Position numbers and translations under genes: made by a program
Shown: positions 1 through 5,078 of the stretch, piece by piece
How the letters are laid out: each line of letters begins with the position of its first letter
How positions within the stretch are numbered: the first letter of the stretch is position 1
The notes under the pieces: model-generated
What the model saw: the letters and a program-made list of their open reading frames with translations, nothing else
What the model was told of the DNA's origin: nothing
Database searches by the model: none
Assembly (NCBI GenBank): GCA_036495425.1
Contig: DASXMW010000016.1
Coordinates: 1 to 5,627, forward strand
Length of the DNA stretch: 5,627 nt
DNA from: Bog-532 sp036495425
GTDB lineage: Bacteria; Actinomycetota; Actinomycetes; Streptosporangiales; Streptosporangiaceae
Direction: 5' to 3'

Positions 1-131
1 ACCTGGACCACGTCGCCGCCGAGCTCAACAGCCGCCCCCGCCAGACCCTCGGCTTCCGCACCCCCGCTGAAGCCTTCAACGACCTACTGTTGAACCCGTC
101 AGATGCCAGTGGTGTTGCAACCACCCCCTGA
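1..131 (+). CDS. IS30-family transposase, C-terminal fragment (5' end outside window)
   Basis: Reading from base 3, the frame gives 42 residues ending in a TGA at 129-131. It contains LNSRPRQTLGFRTPAEAF, the signature tail of IS30-family DDE transposases, which lies just after the catalytic glutamate at the end of the integrase core. The catalytic residues lie to the left and are not visible, so I cannot say whether the full gene is intact. The ending GVATTP resembles the end of actinobacterial IS30 transposases. In such elements the right inverted repeat usually overlaps or closely follows the stop, so the element probably ends near base 131. The gene would cut and join element ends during transposition. 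It appears unrelated to the metabolic genes that follow. The family assignment is firm; the state of the whole element is unknown. Confidence 0.88.
   Translation, partial: LDHVAAELNSRPRQTLGFRTPAEAFNDLLLNPSDASGVATTP
1..131 (+). mobile_element. Right part of an IS30-like insertion sequence
   Basis: This is inferred from the transposase tail. The segment just before and over the stop contains the 8-bp palindrome GTTGCAAC within GGTGTTGCAACCACC, and could be part of the right inverted repeat. The left end is outside the window, so the repeat cannot be paired and no target duplication can be identified. The exact right boundary is therefore approximate. Confidence 0.5.
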
Positions 132-138
132 CCCCAAG

Positions 139-153
139 CAGCGATAGTCGCTG
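139..153. repeat. Perfect 6-bp inverted repeat with 3-nt loop, 8 bp after the IS30 stop
   Basis: CAGCGA, the loop TAG, then TCGCTG form a fully paired stem, followed by AAAA. It starts eight bases after the transposase TGA. It could be a weak hairpin at the end of the transposase transcript, or a symmetric DNA site into which the element inserted, since IS30 itself is known to prefer palindromic targets. The sequence alone does not decide between these. Confidence 0.5.
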
Positions 154-230
154 AAAATGCTCCACATAGTTGATTCCGCACACGTAGCTGAGGCCCGCGG
201 GGCGGGAGAGGCTGCAGTGCTCGGGGCTCT

Positions 231-272
231 CGGCACCGTGGGTGGGGCGGCACCGTGGGTGGGGTGGCACCG
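231..272. repeat. 17-bp direct tandem repeat, 2.5 copies
   Basis: The unit CGGCACCGTGGGTGGGG occurs exactly at 231-247 and again at 248-264, and a third partial copy (TGGCACCG, one mismatch) runs to 272. It lies outside any gene I can support. It is probably a slippage-type minisatellite at the edge of the G-rich tract, with no evidence of function. Confidence 0.9.
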
Positions 273-345
273 AACTGAGTGGCGCCTGGGAACTGGGCTG
301 AAGCTTTGGCCCGACTGGGCGGGTGCTCTGGGCTGAGTGGGCCCC

Positions 346-500
346 GGGCTGGGTTGGGATCGGGGTTGAGGGGGCGGCGGGGGCCGGGGCGCGCCCTGGG
401 GCTGAGGGGGGTCAGAGGGCTGGGGGGTCAGGAGGGCTGGTGGGCGGGGGTGGGGGCCGGGCGGCGGCCGGGCCAGGGGCCTCGGGGGGAGGCCAGGACC
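346..500 (+). other. G-run tract with strong G-quadruplex potential
   Basis: The plus strand carries 19 runs of three or more G in about 155 bases, separated mostly by short loops, so many overlapping four-run G-quadruplex patterns exist. The right part (428-500) is the 3' end of the minus-strand FAH gene, where it encodes a Pro/Arg-rich tail. The G-rich strand is the template for that gene, so a folded structure could slow RNA polymerase at the gene end. That role is inference; the run count is directly visible. Confidence 0.6.
406..438. repeat. Imperfect 16/17-bp tandem repeat spanning the FAH stop codon
   Basis: GGGGGGTCAGAGGGCT at 406-421 is followed directly by GGGGGGTCAGGAGGGCT at 422-438, differing by one inserted G. 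The TCA of the second copy (428-430) is the stop codon of the minus-strand FAH gene. A duplication here could have changed the end of that protein. Confidence 0.8.
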
Positions 501-1420
501 GGGGCGCGGATTTCGCCCATGAGCTCGATGGCCAGGGTGACTTCGTCGCCCGGGGCCAGCCAGGGGAATTCCCCGGGGCTGTGGCGGATGGAAAGCTCAA
601 GGATGCAGCCGCCCTGGCAGGTGCCGCTGCCGATGATGGAGCCGGCTTCGACGCGGGAGTTCCAGGAGGCGTAGGAGATCAGCTCCTCGAACGACCAGCT
701 GGCCGAGGACCACTGGTCGCGGCCGTAGACCTTGCCGTTGACCGAGGCCGTCATCTCCAGGGTGTAGCCGTGGCCCTGGCGGCGGCCGGCCAGCTCGTCG
801 GGGGTGACGAACACCGGGCCCAGGGAGGAGCCGAAGTCCTTGCCCTTGAACGGGCCCAGGCCGCCCTCCATCTCGTGGAACTGCAGGTCCCGCGCGGACC
901 AGTCGCACAGGATGCAGAAACCGGCGATGAAGCCCCCGGCATTCTCGGGCCGGACCGACTCGGCGTCCCGGCCGATGACGGCGCCGACCTCGAGCTCGAA
1001 GTCCAGGCGCTGGGAGCCACCGGGGATCTCGATGGCGTCACGCGGGCCGCGGATGGTGGCGGCGTTGCTGAAGTAGCCGATGGGCTGCTCGTACCACACG
1101 TCCGGGCCGCGCTGGCGCCCGGTCTGGCGCCAGCGGGGCAGCACGTGCTCCTCGAAGACCATGAAGTCGCGCATGGCCACCGGGTCCACCGGCTTCAGCA
1201 GGGCCAGGTCGTCCAGGGCGGCCTCGGCGGCCGGGGCGGCCAGGATGGCCTCGCCCAGCTGCCGCAGCGCGGTGCCGTCGTCACCGAAGTGGGCCTCCAG
1301 CCGGGCCTGGGCCCCGGAGGAACCGGAAGCCCCGGAGGAACCGGAGAGGGCGACCACGCCGTCGGGGCGGAGGACGCCCAGGCGCGGTCCCTGCTCGGTG
1401 CTGGCCTTGATGAATCGCAC
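428..1420 (-). CDS. Fumarylacetoacetate hydrolase (FAH) family protein
   Basis: This 330-residue enzyme belongs to the FAH superfamily, whose members cleave or rearrange beta-diketo or 2-keto acid intermediates using Mg2+ or Ca2+. A short N-terminal beta domain (1-75) precedes the catalytic core (80-307). Likely metal ligands by family pattern are D85 (MRDF), E142 and E144 (DFELEVG), and D173 (CDWSARD); K194 (FKGKDFGSS) and the GSGT turn at 264-267 match active-site positions of true fumarylacetoacetases. The start is GTG at 1418-1420: it is the furthest upstream start in frame, VRFIKAS is a typical FAH beginning, and GGGG lies 4 bases upstream. Residues 26-37 are a duplicated SGSSGA. The core ends near residue 308; the last 20 residues are a low-complexity Pro/Arg tail encoded by the G-rich tract. 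It lies 88 bp after the protease gene, possibly co-transcribed. The substrate is not determinable; fumarylacetoacetate, acylpyruvates or related diketo acids are all possible. Confidence 0.92.
   Translation of the reverse strand: MRFIKASTEQGPRLGVLRPDGVVALSGSSGASGSSGAQARLEAHFGDDGTALRQLGEAILAAPAAEAALDDLALLKPVDPVAMRDFMVFEEHVLPRWRQTGRQRGPDVWYEQPIGYFSNAATIRGPRDAIEIPGGSQRLDFELEVGAVIGRDAESVRPENAGGFIAGFCILCDWSARDLQFHEMEGGLGPFKGKDFGSSLGPVFVTPDELAGRRQGHGYTLEMTASVNGKVYGRDQWSSASWSFEELISYASWNSRVEAGSIIGSGTCQGGCILELSIRHSPGEFPWLAPGDEVTLAIELMGEIRAPVLASPRGPWPGRRPAPTPAHQPS
1311..1346. repeat. 18-bp tandem duplication inside the FAH gene
   Basis: GCCCCGGAGGAACCGGA plus one base occurs at 1311-1328 and 1329-1346; the copies differ only at the last position. 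The unit length is a multiple of three, so the frame is kept and the peptide SGSSGA is doubled (residues 26-37), in the N-terminal domain ahead of the catalytic core. Confidence 0.92.
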
Positions 1421-1508
1421 AGTGCCCCAATCGGTAGGACCCAGCCGCTGTAACCCGGCAGTTGCAGGCCGATAATCCCCGTTTCCAGCAAGTAGATGCC
1501 GATCAGGG

Positions 1509-2840
1509 TCACTGGGGCGGCCCCTGGGCCAGGCGGATCTGACTGGCCGACTGGTGGCCGGACGGGCTGACCCAGGTCACCGAGACCGTGTCCCCGGGCC
1601 GGAACTGGGCCAGGATGCCGGTCAGGTGCGAGGGTGCCCCGGCCTGCTGCCCGTTGACGGCGGTGATCACCGATCCGGCGGTGATGCCCGCGGTCGCGGC
1701 CGGGCTGCCGCAGATGACGCCGTCGATCAGGGTGCCCGAGCTGACCGGGGCGATGGTGCTGGGCACGGTCAGCCCGGCGTTGCTGGTGTAGCAGTGCGGC
1801 GCGGAACCCGATCCGCCGAAGCCGTTGGAGCCGCCGAAGCCGCCGGTCCCGTCACCGAAGCCGTTCTGCTGTTGCTGCTGCTGAGCCTGGGTCTGCGGAT
1901 CGCTGCTGGTGCTGGAGCCGATGAGGATGCCGACGAACGGCGGATAGCCGATCGTGATGGTGGCGCTGGCCTTCCCCCCGGCGATCTGGCGGGCCACCGA
2001 CAGGGCCGTGTTGATCGGGATCGCGAACCCGGCCGCCGGCTGCTGCTGGTCACCGCGGCTGACGCTGTTGGCGGCGGTGTCCATGCCGATGACCTGGCTG
2101 GCTGAGCTGGACAGCGGGCCGCCGGAGTCACCCGGCACGATGTCGGCGCTGGTCTCGATCATGCCGTGCAGCGTCTCGCTGCTGGCCATGGCGCCCTGGT
2201 CCGAGGCGGTGATGGTCTGGTTCAGCGCGGCGACCTGGCCCGCCGCGGCGACCACTGCGCCCCGGCCTTGAGCATTACCCAGGGCCACCACCGCATCCCC
2301 GGTCCGGACCGACGTGGAGTTGCCCAGCGGAACCGTCTTCAGGCCGGCGGCTCCCTGCAATTGGATCAAGGCGATGTCCCCCGTCTTGTCGTACCCGACC
2401 ACGCTGGCCGGGTAGGTCCGGCCGGTCGCCGTCACCTTGGCTGTGATCTTGGTGGCGCCGGCGATGACGTGATTGTTGGTGAGCACCAGGCCGTTCGCGT
2501 TGATCACCATGCCGGTGCCCGCCGCCGCCTCCGAGCTGTACTGGAGCGTGCTGTTGATCAGCACCACGCCGGGCCCGACCTTGTTCACCGCCTGCCGCAC
2601 GGCCGCGGTCCCAGCGGCGCCGCCGGCTGGCGCGGACGGGCCGGCGGGGCCGGGAACCGCGCCGGGTCCGGGCAGGTTCCCGGTCCCGGAGCCGGTCACC
2701 TGCAGCGTGATCAGGACGGCGGCCACGGCGGCCAGGATGGCCACGGTCGAGTGGGTCATGACGTGACGCCCGCGGCGCCGCCGCGGCGGCTCGAAGGACG
2801 GTGGATAGCCGTAAGATCCAGGATCGCGCGTGTACCCCAT
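1509..2840 (-). CDS. Membrane-anchored trypsin-like (HtrA-type) serine protease with PDZ domain
   Basis: This 443-residue protein has a cytoplasmic tail rich in Tyr/Pro and Arg (1-29), one membrane segment (about 31-50), a Pro/Gly/Ala spacer (51-80), a chymotrypsin-fold protease domain (about 82-287), a low-complexity linker (312-347) and a PDZ domain (about 350-437). The triad is H124 (TNNHVI), D155 (GDIALI) and S239 (GDSGGP), all present, so it should be active outside the membrane. HtrA-type proteases degrade or process misfolded cell-envelope proteins; the PDZ domain binds C-termini or regulates activity. The linker has six glutamines (Q320-Q325) and Gly/Phe-rich repeats. C350 and C377 could form a disulfide; this is inferred. 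The ATG at 2838-2840 is preceded by GAGGAAAG at 8 bases; the frame is open far upstream, but those residues are unlike this family. It lies divergent from the VOC gene and 88 bp ahead of the FAH gene. Confidence 0.93.
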   Translation of the reverse strand: MGYTRDPGSYGYPPSFEPPRRRRGRHVMTHSTVAILAAVAAVLITLQVTGSGTGNLPGPGAVPGPAGPSAPAGGAAGTAAVRQAVNKVGPGVVLINSTLQYSSEAAAGTGMVINANGLVLTNNHVIAGATKITAKVTATGRTYPASVVGYDKTGDIALIQLQGAAGLKTVPLGNSTSVRTGDAVVALGNAQGRGAVVAAAGQVAALNQTITASDQGAMASSETLHGMIETSADIVPGDSGGPLSSSASQVIGMDTAANSVSRGDQQQPAAGFAIPINTALSVARQIAGGKASATITIGYPPFVGILIGSSTSSDPQTQAQQQQQQNGFGDGTGGFGGSNGFGGSGSAPHCYTSNAGLTVPSTIAPVSSGTLIDGVICGSPAATAGITAGSVITAVNGQQAGAPSHLTGILAQFRPGDTVSVTWVSPSGHQSASQIRLAQGPPQ

Positions 2841-2848
2841 CCTGACAG

Positions 2849-2856
2849 CTTTCCTC
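2849..2856 (-). promoter_or_regulatory. Ribosome binding site of the protease gene
   Basis: On the minus strand, GAGGAAAG lies 8 bases before the ATG at 2838-2840. This is the best Shine-Dalgarno match in the window. It fixes the start against the much longer open frame that continues upstream to 3263 and against the inner ATG at residue 28, which has no comparable site. Confidence 0.8.
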
Positions 2857-2897
2857 AGCAGCACGGCCAGGTAAATGATGTGGGGCGTCCAGCGCTC

Positions 2898-2927
2898 CCG
2901 ACAGTCCGGACAGCCGGCGGCTACGCT
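2898..2927 (+). promoter_or_regulatory. Putative leaderless promoter of the VOC gene
   Basis: CCGACA (2898-2903) is a -35-like box, followed after 18 bases by TACGCT (2922-2927), a TANNNT-type -10. The GTG start follows after six bases (2934), and no good Shine-Dalgarno is present. This spacing is what leaderless actinobacterial transcripts show, with the transcript beginning at or next to the start codon. The spacer contains the 8-bp palindrome GTCCGGAC (2904-2911). Confidence 0.5.
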
Positions 2928-2933
2928 GGCCCG

Positions 2934-3284
2934 GTGATTACCGGGGTGCACGCGATCATGTTCTCGCCGGACGCGGAGAAGGTGCGGGCGTTCCTGAGCG
3001 ACGTGCTGGGGATGTCCTCGGTGGACGCGGGCGGTGGGTGGCTGATCTTCGCGCTGCCGCCGGCCGAGCTGGCCGTGCACCCGGCCGACGGGCCGCCGCG
3101 GCAGGAGCTGTATCTGATGTGCGACGACATCGAGGCGACCCTGGCCGAGCTGAGGGCCAGGGGAGTCGAAGTCGCCCGCGAGGTGTCCGATCAGGGCTGG
3201 GGCCTGCTGGCCGCGATCCGCTTGCCCGACGGCACCGAATTCCCTATCTACCAGCCGCGGCACGCGTCGCCGCTGACCTCTTGA
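2934..3284 (+). CDS. VOC-fold (glyoxalase/bleomycin resistance-like) protein
   Basis: This 116-residue protein is about the usual length for one VOC module made of two beta-alpha-beta-beta-beta units. The first unit runs from GVHAIMFSPD to LAVHP (4-50), the second from ELYLMCDDIEATLAELRARGVEV to LPDGTEFPIYQPRH (58-110). The family includes glyoxalases, ring-cleavage dioxygenases and antibiotic-binding proteins. H6 and H49 could be metal ligands, but the usual glutamate of the last strand is replaced by P104, so metal catalysis is doubtful and a binding role is possible. The GTG start at 2934 is chosen because ITGVHAI fits the family start and a -10-like box lies six bases upstream; GTG at 2946 is an alternative. 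It is divergent from the protease gene and 49 bp ahead of the GNAT gene on the same strand. No specific substrate can be given. Confidence 0.88.
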   Translation: MITGVHAIMFSPDAEKVRAFLSDVLGMSSVDAGGGWLIFALPPAELAVHPADGPPRQELYLMCDDIEATLAELRARGVEVAREVSDQGWGLLAAIRLPDGTEFPIYQPRHASPLTS

Positions 3285-3318
3285 GCGAGCGGTGAGCGCC
3301 GGTAAATGTCAGTGGGGC

Positions 3319-3327
3319 GGGGAGAAT
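3319..3327 (+). promoter_or_regulatory. Start-site signals of the GNAT gene
   Basis: GGGGAG (3319-3324) is a Shine-Dalgarno candidate 9 bases before the ATG at 3334. Overlapping it, GAGAAT (3322-3327) matches four of six bases of the -10 consensus and ends exactly six bases before the ATG, as in a leaderless promoter, although I see no -35 box at the expected distance. Either reading supports 3334 over the upstream GTG at 3292. Confidence 0.4.
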
Positions 3328-3333
3328 AGGCCC

Positions 3334-3807
3334 ATGGCCCAGGTGATGCTGCGGGAAGTCGAGGACGGGGATCTGGACGCGCTGTTCGACCAGATGCGCG
3401 ATCCGGAGGGGGTGTGGATGGCCGCCTTCACGGCCAAGGATCCGGATGACCGGGCGCGTTTCGATGCTCATATGGTGCGCGTGCGGGCGGCACCTGATGT
3501 GACGGCTCGGACCATCGTGCTGGACGGGCGGGCGGTGGGGCACGTGGCCAGCTTCCCGCGCGACGGTGTGCTCGAGGTGACCTACGTGGTGGACCGGTCC
3601 GTGTGGGGCCAGGGGGTGGCCAGCCGGGCGCTGGCCCTGCTGCTGGCGGAAATGACGGCCCGGCCGGTGTACGCCCGCGCGGCCAGCGACAACCTGGCGT
3701 CGCTGCGGGTGCTGGGGAAGGCGGGCTTCCAGGCGATCGGGACCGAGCGGTCGTTCGCCCGGGCCCGGCAGGCCGAGATCGAGGAGACCGTGCTCCGGCT
3801 GGACTAG
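3334..3807 (+). CDS. GNAT family N-acetyltransferase
   Basis: This 157-residue protein has the length of a single GNAT domain. These enzymes move an acetyl group from acetyl-CoA to an amine on a small molecule, protein or tRNA. The acetyl-CoA pyrophosphate loop is in VDRSVWGQGVASRAL (86-100, with WGQGVA at 91-96), preceded by the strand VLEVTYVV (79-86). Motif B is ARAASDNLASLRVLGKAGF (114-132), where N120 and the following helix are typical. The C-terminus EIEETVLRLD forms the last strand. I start it at ATG 3334 because MAQVMLREVEDGDLDALF is a normal GNAT beginning; a start at GTG 3292 would add 14 residues without family likeness. It lies 49 bp after the VOC gene, perhaps co-transcribed, and its stop is 16 bp from the stop of the convergent Phd-like gene. 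The acceptor substrate is unknown. Confidence 0.92.
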   Translation: MAQVMLREVEDGDLDALFDQMRDPEGVWMAAFTAKDPDDRARFDAHMVRVRAAPDVTARTIVLDGRAVGHVASFPRDGVLEVTYVVDRSVWGQGVASRALALLLAEMTARPVYARAASDNLASLRVLGKAGFQAIGTERSFARARQAEIEETVLRLD

Positions 3808-3823
3808 GGCTGGCGGGCGCGGG

Positions 3824-4033
3824 CTAGCTTTCGGGCTGGTCGGCGGCCATTTCGTCCAGCAGTTGCAGCACCTCGTCCGGGGACAGGTCCTCCAGCTCGA
3901 CCGCGTACCCGGGCGGGACGATGGCGGCCAGCCGCTCCCCGTCATCGGTGAGGAAGACGATCTCGCCCCGGGCCGCGGCCCGGGCCATTTCGGCGATGTC
4001 CTCGGGGACCTGCTCAACCGGTATCTCACGCAC
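3824..4033 (-). CDS. Phd/YefM-like antitoxin (prevent-host-death family), no toxin adjacent
   Basis: This 69-residue protein shows the Phd-type core: a short strand (REIPVEQV), a helix (PEDIAEMARAAARGE) and the hairpin IVFLTDDGERLAAIVP (25-40). The acidic C-terminal tail (YAVELEDLSPDEVLQLLDEMAA, 43-64) is the region that usually folds on a toxin. Members bind their own promoter through the N-terminal half and neutralise a partner such as Doc, a PIN-domain or a RelE-like protein. No such toxin gene flanks it: upstream is the amidohydrolase (34 bp away), downstream the convergent GNAT gene. It could be solitary, act on a distant toxin, or serve as a small regulator. The GTG start at 4031-4033 follows a TACAGT box by six bases, and the residues upstream do not look coding. 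The family call is good; the function is uncertain. Confidence 0.78.
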   Translation of the reverse strand: MREIPVEQVPEDIAEMARAAARGEIVFLTDDGERLAAIVPPGYAVELEDLSPDEVLQLLDEMAADQPES

Positions 4034-4039
4034 GGCCCG

Positions 4040-4056
4040 ACTGTACGCCGGCCGGC
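4040..4056 (-). promoter_or_regulatory. Putative leaderless promoter and palindrome of the Phd-like gene
   Basis: On the minus strand TACAGT (4040-4045) is a good TANNNT -10 box, six bases before the GTG start. Immediately upstream is the perfect 10-bp palindrome GCCGGCCGGC (4047-4056). Phd-type antitoxins usually repress their own promoters by binding palindromes at this place, so it is a candidate operator, although such GC palindromes are common in high-GC DNA. No clear -35 box is visible. Confidence 0.45.
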
Positions 4057-4067
4057 CCCAGCGCGGG

Positions 4068-5078
4068 TCAGAGGTTGAGCAGGCGGGCCGCGGTCGCGCC
4101 GACGATGGCGTCGCGGTCGGGGGCGGGGAGGGCGAGGGAGTCGACGCGGTCGACGGGGTCGGGGACGCCCATGTCGAAGGGGTAGTCGGTGCCGAGGAGG
4201 ATGTGGTCCGGGCCGACCACCGACAGCAGGCGGGACATGGTGTCGTGGGCGTAGACCAGGGAGTCGAAGTACAGCGTGTCCAGGTAGGCGCTGGGCGGGC
4301 GGGCCATGGTGCGGGACTCGGGGCGGACCTGGAAGGCGTGGTCGGCGCGGGCCAGGTAGTGCGGGAAGTAGCCACCGCCGTGGGCGGCGCAGACGCGCAG
4401 GGCCGGGAAGCGGTCCAGGACGCCGCCGAACACCAGGTGGTGCAGGGCGACGGTGGTCTCGGCGGGCTGGCCGACGATGTTGCCCAGGTAGGCCAGGGCC
4501 AGCCGGGGGCCCAGGCTGCAGCCCCAGGGGTGGATGAACACGAACGATCCCAGCTGCTCGGCGGCGGCCCAGAACGGGTCCAGGCCGCGGTCGGACAGGT
4601 CCCGGCCGGGCACCGAGGTGGAGATCTCGACGCCGCGCAGGCCGAGCTGGGTGTGAGCCATCCGCAGCTGGTCGGCGGCCAGGTCCGGGTGCTGGAGGGC
4701 CACCGTGGCCAGGCCGGCCAGGCGGTCCGGGCGCCGGGCCACGGTGGCCGCGATGTGCTCGTTGGCGGCGGCCACGATGTCGTTGGCCAGCAGGGCGTCG
4801 GCCCAGTAGTGGTACAGGGTCGGCACCACGCTGAGGGCGTGGATGTCGACCCGGCCCGCGTCCATCTGGGCCAGCCGCACGTCCAGGTCGTCCAGGAGCG
4901 GCCGGTAGTCGGTCTGCATCAGCTCGATGTTCTGCTTGATCGACTCCGGGCCGAAGGTGGCCAGCTGCTCGGCCTGCTCGGCGGCCAGGCCGGGCTGGCC
5001 CTCGACCAGGCCACCGACGGCGGGCACGTCGAGATGGGCGTGGATGTCGATGACGGGGACGGGGGTGGCCTCGGTCAT
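4068..5078 (-). CDS. ACMSD-like amidohydrolase (amidohydrolase 2 family, probable decarboxylase)
   Basis: This 336-residue TIM-barrel metalloenzyme is of normal length for its family. Family-typical metal and catalytic residues are all present: H13 and H15 (DIHAH), H183 (FIHPWG), H233 (AAHGGGYFP) and D298 (LLGTDYPF). GVEISTSV (149-156), FIHPW, AHGGG and YFDSLVY (270-276) closely follow the pattern of 2-amino-3-carboxymuconate-6-semialdehyde decarboxylase (ACMSD), which non-oxidatively removes CO2 in the kynurenine/3-hydroxyanthranilate and nitrobenzoate pathways. Relatives with the same motifs decarboxylate gamma-resorcylate or 5-carboxyvanillate or hydrolyse other substrates, so the exact reaction is open. 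The ATG start at 5076-5078 overlaps the stop of the upstream FAH-family gene by 4 bp (ATGA), which implies translational coupling and a shared pathway. It lies 34 bp ahead of the Phd-like gene. The family is certain; decarboxylase activity is probable. Confidence 0.92.
   Translation of the reverse strand: MTEATPVPVIDIHAHLDVPAVGGLVEGQPGLAAEQAEQLATFGPESIKQNIELMQTDYRPLLDDLDVRLAQMDAGRVDIHALSVVPTLYHYWADALLANDIVAAANEHIAATVARRPDRLAGLATVALQHPDLAADQLRMAHTQLGLRGVEISTSVPGRDLSDRGLDPFWAAAEQLGSFVFIHPWGCSLGPRLALAYLGNIVGQPAETTVALHHLVFGGVLDRFPALRVCAAHGGGYFPHYLARADHAFQVRPESRTMARPPSAYLDTLYFDSLVYAHDTMSRLLSVVGPDHILLGTDYPFDMGVPDPVDRVDSLALPAPDRDAIVGATAARLLNL

Larger units (their letters stand above)
132..427. other. 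Non-coding stretch between IS30 end and FAH gene
   Basis: About 296 bases lie between the transposase stop and the stop of the minus-strand FAH gene. The first 100 bases are less GC-rich than the surroundings. The rest holds a 17-bp tandem repeat and then becomes extremely G-rich on the plus strand. The short motif CTGGGCTGA appears at 293-301 and 328-336, with a one-base-longer form at 396-405. Frames open here on either strand give low-complexity Gly/Arg/Pro peptides with no recognisable domain, so I call no gene. I see no clear terminator with a T-tract for the FAH gene; the best small stem is GCCC/GGGC at 309-320. Confidence 0.6.

Noticed and set aside
323..1453. Long plus-strand open frame (376 codons) opposite the first FAH gene
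   Set aside because: It is antisense to an enzyme with complete catalytic motifs; its translation is low-complexity Gly/Ala/Val with no domain, as expected for the complement of a high-GC gene.
2166..2933. N-terminal extension of the VOC frame by 256 codons
   Set aside because: It overlaps the protease gene on the other strand and gives low-complexity sequence; the VOC fold begins at the GTG at 2934.
2841..3263. N-terminal extension of the protease by 141 residues
   Set aside because: This part lies antisense to the VOC gene, has no family likeness, and the ATG at 2838-2840 has a strong Shine-Dalgarno.
3807..3830. Terminator between the convergent GNAT and Phd-like genes
   Set aside because: Only 16 bases separate the stops; CTAG repeats and the GCTAGC palindrome are visible, but no stable stem followed by a T-tract.
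4034..4375. Longer form of the Phd-like frame starting inside the amidohydrolase gene
   Set aside because: The extra residues are Pro/Thr/Ser/Arg-rich out-of-frame translation of the amidohydrolase; a normal Phd start fits the GTG at 4031-4033.
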